From: Chitinophaga skermanii
GTDB taxonomy: Bacteria > Bacteroidota > Bacteroidia > Chitinophagales > Chitinophagaceae
Direction: 5' to 3'
Length of the DNA: 64,000 bases
Assembly: GCF_003259335.1 (NCBI RefSeq)
Contig: NZ_QLLL01000005.1
Span: 186,001-250,000 of the forward strand
Part shown: positions 33,094 to 42,982 of the stretch, piece by piece
Layout of the letters: every line of letters begins with the position of its first letter
How positions within the stretch are numbered: position 1 is the stretch's first letter
Notes under the pieces: model-generated
Told to the model about the DNA's origin: nothing
Databases searched by the model: none
Seen by the model: the letters and a program-made list of their open reading frames with translations, nothing else
Made by a program: the position numbers and the translations under genes

Positions 33094-36000
33094 TTATTGC
33101 TTCATGATCTTGAACGATTTTTGCACCTTGCCAACTTGTACTTGAACAAAGTAAACCCCGTTCGGCAAAGTCGATAAATCGTATTGTAAAACCCGTTCCT
33201 CCGCGTTAAATAGCGATTGACGAAGTGTTCTACCACGTAAATCAACAATACGCAAATGGCCTTGTGCAGCAGTTGCAGGCAACCCAAGTTGGCTCATTTC
33301 TACAAACAGTACATGCTGTGCCGGGTTCGGGTAAATCTTCCAAGCACCCAAATGCTGGTTTTCCAATGGTATTGTAGCCTTTGTTATTACCTCTAATCGG
33401 CGCGCACTGCTAAATGGCACCGCAGAACTCTCATCCACAAACTTCACGATCCAATAATCGGCACTACCTTTACTGTTTTCAGTTTTATCGCCACTAGTAT
33501 TCGAGAAGGAATAGCCCCCCACGATAAACCCATCACTCGTTAATGCAAAGCCTTCAGCTTGTTCATCTTTACTGCCACCTATTACTTTATCCCAAATTTT
33601 CTGACCGTTCGCATCCGTTTTCACTAACCAAATATCTCCTTCACCCACTTGGTCGTCCGACTTGTCGCCCGAAGCTTGGTTAAAGCTGAAACCGCTTAAT
33701 AGATAGCCTCCGTCACTTGTTTGCGCGAGGTTTTGTAGTATATCTAATGTGTCGCTACCGTAAGTACGATCCCAAGTTTTGTTAAGATTCGTGTCGATTT
33801 TTACCAACCAATAATCGCCGTACGCATCCTTTGCATTCGAAGATTTATCATTGGAAATATTGGAATTGGAACGGCCGCCTAATAGGAAGCCAGTGGTACC
33901 CGTGGAAATTATGTTATTCAATACATCATTGCCGCTTCCGCCAATAATGCGTTGTTGTTGGATAACGCCGTTCATATTCAATACCACTAACCAGTAATCG
34001 TTGCTACCATAACTCGCCAATGTTTTATCGCCGGAAATAGGGGAGGAAGATGAATTGCCCACAAGAATGTGGCCATTGTGCGTAAGCGCTAAGCCACCAA
34101 GATCGTCGATGCCGGAACCACCAAGGGTTTTATCCCAAACCTTGTTGCCACCTGCATCTAAGCGCACTAGCCATATATCCCAACTACCGCGGGTATCTTC
34201 TGTTTTATCGCCGGAAAGGCCGCCGTTTGTTCTACCACCTATAATCACACCACCATCGGCTAATGGAAGGGCTTTTAACATACGGTCTTCGCCTATACTA
34301 CCGAAGGTTTTGTCCCACAGTTTATTACCATTGGCATCCACACGAACTACCCAATAATCGAGATTGCCTTGGTTGCCACCCGTTTTATCTCCCGATGCAG
34401 GCGAATTAGATTGGCCACAAAGGAAATAGCCGCCTCCATTGGCTGGTACAATCGTCATTAAATCATCGGAGCCGGTACCTCCAAAGGTTTTATCCCATTG
34501 CTTCCCGCCATGGGCGTTTGTTTTTACTAGCCAGTAATCGTGGCTTCCTTGGGAATTTTGTGATTTATCGCCACCGGCATTGGAATTAGAAGTGCCGGCT
34601 AAGATGTAGCCATTGTCGGAAGTGGGAATTATTCCGCGAAGACGATCATAGCTGGAAGCACCAAGGGTTTTATCCCAAGCTTTCGTAATCACCGGGGCAG
34701 GGTTAGGGTTGAGGTATTTTGCAATGCCAAGGTCATAATTGCCATTTTCTGTAATAGAAATATTACCAAATAAGGCGGTGCCACCATAATACCCACCTAC
34801 ATAAACATTATCATAACGATCAAGGCCGAGTAACTGTGGTCCAAATTTATATTGTACTACACCAATAATTTTTCCAGCTGGAGAATAGGTAAGTATTAAC
34901 TGTGGCCCGGCGCCTACAGAAACAACCGTATCTAAATCGCCATTACCACTAAAATCGGCAGCAGCCACCAATTCATTTTTACTGTTAACGCGGAGCTTAT
35001 AGATATAGGTTGTTCCTGCATATAAGCCATAGCTTTTTGCCCACAATGGTTGACCAGTTGGACTGAATTTAAAAATGAAATTATTCGAAGTGGGTAATTG
35101 ATCGGTTACAACCAAACTATCAAATCCAATACGGCCATCATGTAGCCCGGCTAGGTATATGTTATCGTTTGCATCGGTAGCCAAATGATAGCCTGCATTC
35201 CCCGTGCTTGTAGTATTCACACTTGATTTTGCCCATAACGGGTTACCAGCGGTATCGTGTTTTACAATGTACGCATCGGCATGATTAATAGAATTGCTAT
35301 AACTGTGAATAGTTTGAGCGCCTAGGTTAAGTGTACCTCGGAAGAAACCGGTTACTATAGGGTTACCTTTTTTATCTAAGGTCAAATCGTATCCAACGGA
35401 GTAATTTTCACAAGGGAAATTTTTCGACCATAACAGGTTGCCGTTGCCAGCATAACGCGATAATTGGTAGCCATTTGTTAGCCTACTTGTTAAGTAAAAG
35501 TTGCCAATTTTGTCTGCCGCTATTTTGAATCCTGGATTGAATCCTAGCTCTCGCTTTGCCCACAATAAGTTGCCATTACGATCATACTTCGCAAGGAAAT
35601 TACTGATCGTACCACTACCTGTTATTTTGTAAGTGCCATTGAAAAAGGAAGAGTCTGTAAACGTGCCGAGAATATAGCAGTTACCGGTAGCATCTACAGT
35701 GATAGATAAGGGTAAATCATTACCTGGACCATTGATGTAATTCATCCATAGCAGGTTGCCGGATGCATCATATTTCCCAATAAAAACATCATTCTTAGCC
35801 GTATAAGGTAATGGAATGCCTGCAAAGTTGGCATTTGCTCCATATGTACCAGTAATATAGGAATTTCCATCAGGGTCTGTTACCATATCCTTGGTAACTT
35901 CCCAACCAGTACTTCCGCCTGTTTTGGCCCAAGCCCATACTTGTGCATACGACGATAAAGTGCTTGCGCACAGGGTTAATAAGAGTAATAATCTTTTCAT
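33094..36000 (-). CDS. T9SS-exported beta-propeller protein
   Basis: This 968-residue protein begins with a signal peptide (MKRLLLLLTLCASTLSSYAQ). Residues about 25-435 contain SBBP-like repeats with DPDGNSYITG, KYDRNGNLLWAK and similar words. Residues about 442-853 hold seven copies of a roughly 59-residue unit of the type WDKTFGG-x-G-x-D-D-L ... GDKT ... DYWLVK-x-DANG. Seven blades suggest a seven-bladed propeller (inference). The last 75 residues are a type A T9SS sorting domain: IYPNPAQHVLFVEM, then LRGRTLRQS, then LPNGVYFVQV and the FKIMKQ end. It is thus exported across the outer membrane. The ligand or substrate is unknown. Confidence 0.9.
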   Translation of the reverse strand: MKRLLLLLTLCASTLSSYAQVWAWAKTGGSTGWEVTKDMVTDPDGNSYITGTYGANANFAGIPLPYTAKNDVFIGKYDASGNLLWMNYINGPGNDLPLSITVDATGNCYILGTFTDSSFFNGTYKITGSGTISNFLAKYDRNGNLLWAKRELGFNPGFKIAADKIGNFYLTSRLTNGYQLSRYAGNGNLLWSKNFPCENYSVGYDLTLDKKGNPIVTGFFRGTLNLGAQTIHSYSNSINHADAYIVKHDTAGNPLWAKSSVNTTSTGNAGYHLATDANDNIYLAGLHDGRIGFDSLVVTDQLPTSNNFIFKFSPTGQPLWAKSYGLYAGTTYIYKLRVNSKNELVAAADFSGNGDLDTVVSVGAGPQLILTYSPAGKIIGVVQYKFGPQLLGLDRYDNVYVGGYYGGTALFGNISITENGNYDLGIAKYLNPNPAPVITKAWDKTLGASSYDRLRGIIPTSDNGYILAGTSNSNAGGDKSQNSQGSHDYWLVKTNAHGGKQWDKTFGGTGSDDLMTIVPANGGGYFLCGQSNSPASGDKTGGNQGNLDYWVVRVDANGNKLWDKTFGSIGEDRMLKALPLADGGVIIGGRTNGGLSGDKTEDTRGSWDIWLVRLDAGGNKVWDKTLGGSGIDDLGGLALTHNGHILVGNSSSSPISGDKTLASYGSNDYWLVVLNMNGVIQQQRIIGGSGNDVLNNIISTGTTGFLLGGRSNSNISNDKSSNAKDAYGDYWLVKIDTNLNKTWDRTYGSDTLDILQNLAQTSDGGYLLSGFSFNQASGDKSDDQVGEGDIWLVKTDANGQKIWDKVIGGSKDEQAEGFALTSDGFIVGGYSFSNTSGDKTENSKGSADYWIVKFVDESSAVPFSSARRLEVITKATIPLENQHLGAWKIYPNPAQHVLFVEMSQLGLPATAAQGHLRIVDLRGRTLRQSLFNAEERVLQYDLSTLPNGVYFVQVQVGKVQKSFKIMKQ

Positions 36001-36116
36001 GGTTTAGGGGATTAAAAGGGTTACAATAGAAATGTAATCAAATCATGCCCGTTATGCAAATTTGTAGGATGATCGGCAACCAAATTAACAACATGATAAT
36101 ATGCAAACCGGGATTA

Positions 36117-36150
36117 AACAAACGGGGCCATCCTAAAAAGGACGGCCCGT
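36117..36150 (-). terminator. Minus-strand terminator with no known gene upstream
   Basis: On the minus strand ACGGGCCGTCCT pairs with AGGATGGCCCCGT around TTTT, followed by a T-rich tail. The nearest upstream gene on this strand (GGGPS) already has its own terminator at 36739-36767, so a separate transcript seems likely. Confidence 0.6.
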
Positions 36151-36218
36151 ATGGTTGATTTTTGCTTATGAAAAAAAGGCATATCAGAGCGGTAGAAACC
36201 ACCCAATATATTTATATG

Positions 36219-36305
36219 TTATCCAAAAAAATATTGTTGAAAATTACCTGTTGTACAGGCAATAATATGTTGCAGCATACCGAAAAGAAGTAGCTTCTTT
36301 TGCAT
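36219..36305 (-). CDS. Possible 28-residue peptide
   Basis: The frame encodes a short peptide with two N-terminal lysines, a hydrophobic core (LLLFGMLQHIIAC) and an aromatic end (FQQYFFG). It lies inside the candidate transcript. I do not recognise it. Another short frame on the opposite strand (36168-36293) overlaps it, so chance is possible. Confidence 0.22.
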   Translation of the reverse strand: MQKKLLLFGMLQHIIACTTGNFQQYFFG

Positions 36306-36738
36306 GTTGATTTTTTTAACGGTTTGTAAGCATGAGCGCTTATACGCTGCACGCGAATAGTTTTATAAAATAAGAGGAATTAGCAGCCTTCGACATTATA
36401 GGTTCTCTTCACGCGGCATGAACTTTATTTCCTGGTTGGTATTCAACAGTTGTACTTATTTGCATCTCGACTGGTGTACAACCGTGTTTGTGAATGCAAA
36501 TGTATAAATAACAATGTGTAAATGTAAAGCCCGGTTATTCACAAATGACATAATTATGTGAATAATATAGATAAGCGGTGCGTGTTTGGTCAATATTCCC
36601 CTAGGTAAGGATTTCTTACCATTTTCTTACTTCCTTGCCTGTTGTGGATTTCGGCGAAAAAATATGGTGCTGGCGGGTAAACGAATCTTTCTTACATCTT
36701 CAGCAGCCCTATAGAGTAATATATTGATGATTGGGGGC

Positions 36739-36767
36739 AAAAAAAAAGGACCAACTTATGTTGATCC
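36739..36767 (-). terminator. Terminator of the GGGPS gene
   Basis: On the minus strand GGATCAACATAAGTTGGTCC forms the hairpin, followed by T9. Confidence 0.88.
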
Positions 36768-36791
36768 CTGTTTATAATTAAGTTGTACCTA

Positions 36792-37547
36792 CTAGGCGTT
36801 CACGGGAACGCTGTGCACGGCATCCGCAATTTCTTTGATTAAGTTCGGGTTCTTCTCAATCGCATTTCCTACAACAATAATATCAGCACCTGCTTTACAG
36901 TTGAGGTAAGCTTTTTCAGCATCCCTAATACCTCCACCTACAATAATAGGCGCTTCTACTTGGCTAGATACACGTTTGATCATGCTTTCAGTGATAGGCT
37001 TACGGGCACCTGAACCGGCATCCATATAAATCACTTTCATGCCAAGCATATCGCCTGCCATAGCAGTACACATCGCAATATCATCCTTATCGGCTGGGAT
37101 AGGAGTTGCGTTACTGATATAAGATACCGTTGTGGGCGCTCCACCATCGATTACCATATAGCCTGTAGAAATAACTTCTAATCCACTCTTCTTAACATTC
37201 GCTGCTGATACCACGTGCTGCCCAATCAATAATTCTGGGTTTCTTCCCGAAATCAAGGAAAGGTAAAATAACGCATCGGCATATTTAGATACTTGCGAAG
37301 GACTGCCCGGGAATAAAATAACGGGAATCTCGCAGGTAGCTTTGATCTGTTGAACACATTCATCAAGGTGATCCGTGATCACCAAGCTGCCCCCCAGAAA
37401 AATATAATCTACCTTTGCAGCAGTACATTTAGCAGTAAGATCGGCGATCTCGGTAGGTGTAACCTTATCCGGATCAATCAAAACTGCGAATGACTTTATA
37501 CCTTTTGCCTTTCTTTCGATAAAGGAATTGTAAAGTTTTTTGTACAT
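36792..37547 (-). CDS. Geranylgeranylglyceryl phosphate synthase family protein (group II)
   Basis: This 251-residue TIM-barrel protein matches the PcrB/GGGPS family, which joins a polyprenyl diphosphate to sn-glycerol-1-phosphate. In Archaea it makes ether membrane lipids. Bacteroidota carry the group II form, whose physiological role is not settled. Visible motifs are LIDPDKVTP near residue 24, FLGGS near 52, FPGSPSQVS near 85, the GYMVIDGGAPTTV block, YMDAGSGARKPI and IIVGGGIRDAEKA. The start at 37547 (MYKKLYN) replaces a longer frame with 35 atypical residues. It shares isoprenoid supply with dxs. Confidence 0.9.
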   Translation of the reverse strand: MYKKLYNSFIERKAKGIKSFAVLIDPDKVTPTEIADLTAKCTAAKVDYIFLGGSLVITDHLDECVQQIKATCEIPVILFPGSPSQVSKYADALFYLSLISGRNPELLIGQHVVSAANVKKSGLEVISTGYMVIDGGAPTTVSYISNATPIPADKDDIAMCTAMAGDMLGMKVIYMDAGSGARKPITESMIKRVSSQVEAPIIVGGGIRDAEKAYLNCKAGADIIVVGNAIEKNPNLIKEIADAVHSVPVNA

Positions 37548-37700
37548 CAATATAGCATTGTTCCGGTTGTCGCAAATGTATAAATTTTTTTCTAATAAGC
37601 TACCGGGAGCCTCATTTAAAGGACTAACCCCGCAACCTACCCATTTGTTCACTTGCGCTAACTGGATTTAGTTAGTTTGGTTCGATTCTTATGCACAGCC

Positions 37701-37709
37701 TGTGGATAA
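37701..37709 (-). promoter_or_regulatory. Perfect DnaA-box sequence upstream of nrdJ
   Basis: The minus strand reads TTATCCACA, the consensus DnaA box, about 95 bp before the nrdJ ATG. It lies within the short palindrome CACAGCCTGTG. A single 9-mer can occur by chance. Confidence 0.35.
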
Positions 37710-37801
37710 TAAAACTATTTCTTCGACCGTATTTAAAGGTAAATTAGCTTACCCGCAATAATAAGAATTTTCGATTTGCTAATCCTCATAAAAAATAGGG
37801 C

Positions 37802-40800
37802 ATGAAAAACCAAGTTAATACTAACAATGGCCTCAAATTCTCCCGTCATTTTACGAAAGAGGGCATAAGTCCGTATGAGCAATTTCAATACCAATTACGT
37901 TCGTCGGTAATAAGAAACCCCGGCGGAGATGTGGTATTCGAGATGAATAATGTAGAAGTACCGTCGGCTTGGTCGCAAATTGCAACCGATATTTTGGCAC
38001 AAAAATATTTCCGAAAGGCAGGCGTTCCCCAAGCTGATGGCTCATTGGGCCGCGAAACCTCTGTGAAACAGGTCGTACACCGCATGGCGAATTGCTGGCG
38101 AGCATGGGGCGAAAAGTATGATTATTTCGCCTCGGAAAAAGATGCACAAATTTTTTACGAAGAACTCGCCTATTGCATGCTTAACCAAGCCTGCGTGCCG
38201 AATTCTCCGCAATGGTTCAATGCCGGCCTCTTCGAAAGCTACGGCATTAAAGGCAAACCCCAAGGGCACTACTTCGTGAACCCCAAAACAGCTAAAATTG
38301 AAAAATCAACCTCGGCATACGAACGCCCACAACCACATGCATGCTTTATCTTAAGTGTCGACGACGACCTCGTCAACGAAGGCGGCATTATGGATCTATG
38401 GGTGCGTGAAGCCAGGATCTTTAAATATGGCTCGGGCGTAGGTACCAACTATTCCCACATCCGCGGCGAAGGCGAAAAGCTAAGTGGCGGCGGTACTTCT
38501 AGCGGCCTGATGAGCTTCTTGAAGATAGGTGACCGTGCAGCCGGTGCCATCAAATCGGGCGGTACTACCCGTAGAGCAGCTAAAATGGTATGCCTCGATT
38601 TAGATCACCCGGAAGTATTGGAATTTATTAATTGGAAGGTGGAAGAAGAGAAGAAAGTGGCTGCCCTCATCGCGGCTGGCTATTCCTCCGACTATGAAGG
38701 CGAAGCCTATAAAACCGTTAGTGGCCAGAATTCCAATAATTCCGTACGAATTCCCAATACATTCTTCCATGCATTAGAACAAGATGGCGACTGGCATTTA
38801 ACCGCCCGCTCGAATGGAAAGGTGATGAAAACCCTTAAAGCAAGGGATATGTGGAACCAAATCGCCTACGCCGCTTGGCGTTGCGCCGATCCTGGTACCC
38901 AATACGACACCACCATCAACGAATGGCACACCTGCCCACAAGGCGGCCGTATCAATGCTTCCAATCCTTGCTCAGAATACATGTTCCTCGATAACACAGC
39001 TTGCAACCTCGCATCTGTAAACTTGCGGAAGTTTTTCAATGAAGAAAAAAACCTCTTCGACGTACCCGGCTTCGAATATACTGTTAGGCTATGGACTGTA
39101 GTATTAGAAATATCCGTACTCATGGCCCAGTTCCCTTCCAAAGAAGTGGCACAACTGAGCTATGAATACCGCACTTTAGGTCTTGGCTACGCCAACCTCG
39201 GGTCTATGCTAATGGTAAGCGGCATCGCCTACGATAGTGAAGAAGCCCGCGGAATTGCAGGAGCTATCACTGCTATCATGACCGGCGTATCTTATAAAGC
39301 ATCTGCAGAAATGGCGAGCTTCTTAGGCGCCTTCCCGCAATATGAACCCAATAAAGCCAATATGCTCCGCGTAATGCGTAATCACCGGGCAGCAGCTTAC
39401 GATGCAGTAGAAGCCTACGAAGGACTGGAAATCAAACCTAGCGGTATCAACGCGAAGTACTGCCCAGATTACTTGCTAAAAGCAGCTACCAAAGCATGGG
39501 ACGATGCCGTGCAATTGGGTGAAAAACATGGTTACCGGAACGCACAAGCCACGGTAATTGCACCTACAGGTACCATCGGCCTCGTAATGGATTGTGATAC
39601 AACAGGGGTAGAACCCGATTTCGCCTTGGTGAAATTCAAGAAGTTATCTGGTGGCGGGTATTTTAAAATCATCAACCAATCGATCCCAACAGCGCTGAAA
39701 AACCTAGGGTATAAGCCTACAGAAATCAATGCAATCGTAGATTATGCTAAAGGAACAGGCAGTTTCGCCGGGGCGCCATATATTAACCCGCAAACCCTCA
39801 GCGAAAAAGGATTCATTGCCGAAGAAATCAAGAAACTAGATACCGCCGTGGGCTCATCTTTCGATATAGCCTTCGTTTTCAATGTATATACACTGGGAGA
39901 AGAGTGCTTACAGCGCTTGGGTTTTACGCCGGAACAGTATTATAACATGGAATTCAGCTTATTGCATGAATTAGGTTATAGTGATGAACAAATTGATGCT
40001 GCGAATGACTATGTATGTGGTACTATGACCGTGGAAGGTGCTCCTTACTTAAAAGATGAACATCTCCCAATATTCGATTGTGCCAATAAATGTGGTAAGA
40101 AGGGAGAACGGTATATCCATCCGCACGGGCATATCCGTATGATGGCTGCCGCCCAGCCGTTTATCTCTGGCGCTATCTCTAAAACAATTAACCTGCCCAA
40201 CGAAGCCGAAATCGAAGAAATCGCCGATTCGTATATGTTGAGCTGGCAGTTAGGCCTCAAAGCCTGCGCTTTATACCGCGATGGTTCTAAACTGAGCCAG
40301 CCGTTGAGTAATAAAAGCGATAAAAAGAAGAAAGCCGCTACCGAAACCGAAGAAGCAGCTACCGCATCCCCGATCGTAGATCTCAATGCGCTCACGATCG
40401 ATGAGTTACTCGATGAAGTAAACAAACGCATGCTGGCTAGCCCCGATACAACCTTGAAACGCCAATTATCGCGTATCGTGGAAAGGAAATCCCTACCGGC
40501 CAAGCGTACCGGCTTTACACAGAAAGCGAAAGTGGGTGGGCAAGCCGTGTATATCCACACTGGCGATTACAGCGATGGTACATTGGGTGAAATCTTCATC
40601 GACTTGGCCAAAGAAGGCTCTACCTTGCGTAGTTTGATGAACTGTTTTGCCATAGCCGTTTCTGTTGGCTTACAATACGGGGTGCCGTTGGAAGAGTTCG
40701 TAGATAAATTCGTATTCACTCGGTTCGAGCCGGCCGGGATTGTAGATCATAAAAACATCAAATCGGCCACTTCGCTCGTAGATTACATTTTTAGAGTGTT

Positions 40801-41122
40801 GGGGTATGAATACTTAGGTCGTACCGACTTAGTTCATGTACACGACAAAATCGAAAATACAGGCGAAGAAGAGTGGGACGAACCCACCGCGCCAAAACCT
40901 GCCTTATCGAATGTAAGAATTGTTCCACAAGCAGCGAGCCCTGCACCACAACCGGCGCCTACTAAGGCAAAAGCCGCCGTGAGCGGGGAGGGAAGCACCC
41001 AGGAATACATGCGCAGCATGCAAAGCGATGCCCCGGCATGTTCTACATGTGGACATATTACCGTTCGTTCCGGCACTTGTTACAAGTGTTTAAATTGTGG
41101 AAATAGTATGGGTTGTAGTTGA
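37802..41122 (+). CDS. nrdJ: Adenosylcobalamin-dependent ribonucleotide reductase (class II)
   Basis: This 1106-residue enzyme reduces ribonucleotides to deoxyribonucleotides without needing oxygen. Features are [10 protein letters not shown] near residue 137, [12 protein letters not shown] near 178 (first active-site Cys), [20 protein letters not shown] near 382 (further active-site Cys), [15 protein letters not shown] near 590 and a C-terminal domain with CSTCGH...CYKCLNCG, a zinc/redox tail typical of the NrdJ-Z type. A linker rich in Lys/Ala/Glu lies near 835-860. No cobalamin riboswitch was seen upstream. Having both this and cydAB suggests growth at low oxygen. Confidence 0.96.
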   Translation: MKNQVNTNNGLKFSRHFTKEGISPYEQFQYQLRSSVIRNPGGDVVFEMNNVEVPSAWSQIATDILAQKYFRKAGVPQADGSLGRETSVKQVVHRMANCWRAWGEKYDYFASEKDAQIFYEELAYCMLNQACVPNSPQWFNAGLFESYGIKGKPQGHYFVNPKTAKIEKSTSAYERPQPHACFILSVDDDLVNEGGIMDLWVREARIFKYGSGVGTNYSHIRGEGEKLSGGGTSSGLMSFLKIGDRAAGAIKSGGTTRRAAKMVCLDLDHPEVLEFINWKVEEEKKVAALIAAGYSSDYEGEAYKTVSGQNSNNSVRIPNTFFHALEQDGDWHLTARSNGKVMKTLKARDMWNQIAYAAWRCADPGTQYDTTINEWHTCPQGGRINASNPCSEYMFLDNTACNLASVNLRKFFNEEKNLFDVPGFEYTVRLWTVVLEISVLMAQFPSKEVAQLSYEYRTLGLGYANLGSMLMVSGIAYDSEEARGIAGAITAIMTGVSYKASAEMASFLGAFPQYEPNKANMLRVMRNHRAAAYDAVEAYEGLEIKPSGINAKYCPDYLLKAATKAWDDAVQLGEKHGYRNAQATVIAPTGTIGLVMDCDTTGVEPDFALVKFKKLSGGGYFKIINQSIPTALKNLGYKPTEINAIVDYAKGTGSFAGAPYINPQTLSEKGFIAEEIKKLDTAVGSSFDIAFVFNVYTLGEECLQRLGFTPEQYYNMEFSLLHELGYSDEQIDAANDYVCGTMTVEGAPYLKDEHLPIFDCANKCGKKGERYIHPHGHIRMMAAAQPFISGAISKTINLPNEAEIEEIADSYMLSWQLGLKACALYRDGSKLSQPLSNKSDKKKKAATETEEAATASPIVDLNALTIDELLDEVNKRMLASPDTTLKRQLSRIVERKSLPAKRTGFTQKAKVGGQAVYIHTGDYSDGTLGEIFIDLAKEGSTLRSLMNCFAIAVSVGLQYGVPLEEFVDKFVFTRFEPAGIVDHKNIKSATSLVDYIFRVLGYEYLGRTDLVHVHDKIENTGEEEWDEPTAPKPALSNVRIVPQAASPAPQPAPTKAKAAVSGEGSTQEYMRSMQSDAPACSTCGHITVRSGTCYKCLNCGNSMGCS

Positions 41123-41160
41123 TCGTATCACTACATATTTGTAAGTATATAAATCCACCC

Positions 41161-41226
41161 GCCTCTTCTTATGTATTATGTATCACCTTTTAAGGGTGAA
41201 ATAAATATAAGAGGAGGCTTTTTTAT
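41161..41226 (+). terminator. Terminator of nrdJ
   Basis: GCCTCTTCTTAT pairs with ATAAGAGGAGGC over a long interval that holds an inner hairpin CACCTTTTAAGGGTG, followed by T6. Confidence 0.8.
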
Positions 41227-41360
41227 GTGGATAAATCATTATATGACGAGGGTGGAAATCCCGCCATTATAGCTACAGGACTAGGCTTTTCGCCCCTGAA
41301 TACTTTGTTAATAATTTGTTATTCTGGAGGCTAAAATTTCAAATAAAGTTAACATGGATG

Positions 41361-41433
41361 TACCTTTGTATTCAAATAGGGTTTTCATAGGATAGTAACA
41401 AATTGGGGGCACTTTTCTAAGTGCCCTTTTTCT
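41361..41433 (+). ncRNA. Candidate small RNA (about 60 nt)
   Basis: TACCTTTG at 41361-41368, with TTTC 20 bp upstream, is followed by a strong terminator (GGGCACTT/AAGTGCCC plus T5) ending near 41433. The implied transcript is about 60 nt. It could also be a remnant of a leader. No protein match. Confidence 0.3.
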
Positions 41434-41584
41434 ATGCCCATCACTTTCCAACTTCTTCTCTTCCCAATAATCCTGATACTATTTAAACACTTACAAGGAA
41501 AGATCAGCTAGGCTGACCTATATATCATTATCGTAATTGGAATTATTTCTCTATATAATCAACTTATTCATCTTTTTTTGAGAC

Positions 41585-41615
41585 TGGTTGAATATTAACC
41601 CAACCACTTTTTTCT
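41585..41615 (+). terminator. Weak terminator-like hairpin
   Basis: TGGTTG pairs with CAACCA over a ten-base loop and is followed by CTTTTTT. No clear promoter was seen before it. Confidence 0.35.
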
Positions 41616-41843
41616 TCCCTTTTTTATAACGGAAATACTGATTTGGGTATTTTTATGACAATAATAGCTACCCAACTAACACTATTTTCTCATCTACCTG
41701 CAATCGATCTCAATTTCACCTATGTAGATTTTTTAGAATATATTTAATTATTCTATATTTAAATTCAATTCATCAAATTAAGTGCGCTTTTTTTGCGGAT
41801 TATAAATATTATATAAAACTTAATCTGTATTATTTAATTTTAT

Positions 41844-41976
41844 TATATTTGTTATAGTATTAATTTTTTATATGGTTACTGTCCTATGAAAAACCAAAAA
41901 TTCCTACACCGCGTGACTCTTCATGCACAGTAAATGACTCTCGAAAGCAATGGTTTATCCATTGCTTTTGTTTTTA
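41844..41976 (+). ncRNA. Candidate small RNA (about 115 nt)
   Basis: TATATTTG at 41844-41851 fits the -7 consensus, and a strong terminator (AAAGCAATGG/CCATTGCTTT plus T5) lies at 41944-41976. The interval holds a 15-codon frame starting MKNQKFLH. The next gene is on the other strand, so this is not its leader. Confidence 0.35.
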
Positions 41977-42030
41977 TATGCATGGCTACTATTTTATGTG
42001 AAAATATTATTATATAAGGGTAGGAAAGTA

Positions 42031-42756
42031 TTAAACAGGGAGTAAATCGCGGTAGAAGAAGGCAGTATCCCAATCCTTTTCAGCATCTTTCTTATAACAA
42101 TCATCCTCATTCCTCGCCGGTTCATAATAGCGTGTTACCGTTTCTCCTAGCTGAAAATCAATGGGTGTAGAGAATATAGGGCCATCATATACAAAAGTAT
42201 GGAACTCGCCATTCTCCCCACAAGGATCTACATTCGGCGGAAAATCCGCTAAACATTGCTCATCCAATACCCGGCCGGCAAAACTCGCATCCAAATACTT
42301 CGCATTCGTACAAACAATCACCGTTTTAAATCCAGCCGCATTGAAATCCAATACTAACTGGCGCGTATTCTTCTGCCAAAGTGGAAATATACCCTGCATG
42401 CCGATCTGCGCCAGCTGCGTTTCCCTATACTTACGTAAGTCTTCCAAAAATATATCGCCAAACACGGCATTCGAAATACCCTGCGCTTGCAAACCCGTCA
42501 AGGTGTTCGTCATTATATGATTATAGTCCTCCATGGATGCGTTCTCCGGCAAGTAAGCTTTCACCAGTGGAATACCAATACTGGCCGCTTGTGCATCCAG
42601 TAGTTCCTCCCTAACACCATGCATCGATACCCGTTTGTAAGCTTGGCTAAGGGTGGTAAACAAGTAGGATACCTTGTATTGTTGCTGTTGCTGCATATGC
42701 CATAAGGCAAAAGAGGCGTCTTTGCCGCCACTCCAATTGAGAAATGCACGTTGCAT
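42031..42756 (-). CDS. Dph6-related ATP pyrophosphatase
   Basis: This 241-residue protein matches the adenine-nucleotide alpha-hydrolase family related to diphthine-ammonia ligase. The N-terminal PP-loop is NWSGGKDASFALW (residues 7-19), and the family end motif DPCGENGEFHTFVYDGP lies near residue 177. Bacteria do not make diphthamide, so the substrate is unknown; an amidation or ATP-dependent ligation is likely (inference). It stands alone between an AT-rich gap and a divergent gene. Confidence 0.88.
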   Translation of the reverse strand: MQRAFLNWSGGKDASFALWHMQQQQQYKVSYLFTTLSQAYKRVSMHGVREELLDAQAASIGIPLVKAYLPENASMEDYNHIMTNTLTGLQAQGISNAVFGDIFLEDLRKYRETQLAQIGMQGIFPLWQKNTRQLVLDFNAAGFKTVIVCTNAKYLDASFAGRVLDEQCLADFPPNVDPCGENGEFHTFVYDGPIFSTPIDFQLGETVTRYYEPARNEDDCYKKDAEKDWDTAFFYRDLLPV

Positions 42757-42982
42757 AATTTTATCTTGGAAAGTTCAGATACGAAGATGGGAAATTTTTA
42801 ATTACGTAAGAACTTGTAACACAATACCAATGCTATTGTTGCGTTATTGGATCATACCTCGGCAATTGTTATATAATGTTAAAAAAGTGATTAATGCCCC
42901 AAAAAAGGGGATGAAAGGGGAATTTCCCTTTTAAAGGATTGAATTTTATTTTGTATTTTTAAGCCACAAAATTTTTACCCGT

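Larger units (their letters stand above)
36117..36492 (-). ncRNA. Candidate short minus-strand transcript
   Basis: TACATTTG (minus strand, 36504-36497) matches the -7 consensus, with a TTTA-like -33 element 19-20 bp further up. A transcript from there to the terminator at 36117 would be about 370 nt. It contains inverted repeats and several tiny open frames, including the one at 36219-36305. It could be a structured RNA, a peptide mRNA or both. Evidence is limited to signals. Confidence 0.3.
36001..36738. other. Long intergenic region with a possible minus-strand unit
   Basis: The gap between the T9SS gene and the GGGPS gene contains two minus-strand terminators (36117-36150 and 36739-36767), a possible promoter near 36497-36504, a small open frame at 36219-36305, and two inverted repeats: ATTTGCAT/ATGCAAAT at 36458-36465 and 36494-36501, and TTATTCACA/TGTGAATAA at 36535-36543 and 36557-36565. 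No larger gene is seen. Confidence 0.5.
41123..42030. other. AT-rich intergenic region with several terminators
   Basis: This 900-bp gap holds four + strand terminator-like hairpins (41161-41226, 41405-41433, 41585-41615 and 41944-41976), although only the first is needed for nrdJ. Two TAnnTTTG elements precede later hairpins (41361-41368 and 41844-41851). Positions 41620-41860 are very AT-rich. No protein gene is evident. Confidence 0.55.

Noticed and set aside
36168..36293. 41-codon + strand frame
   Set aside because: It overlaps the minus-strand candidate peptide, has no promoter of consensus form, and ends in a palindrome. Kept only as an alternative reading.
37653..37801. Cobalamin riboswitch before nrdJ
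   Set aside because: The gap is short and lacks the conserved B12-box-type sequence; no such structure could be recognised.
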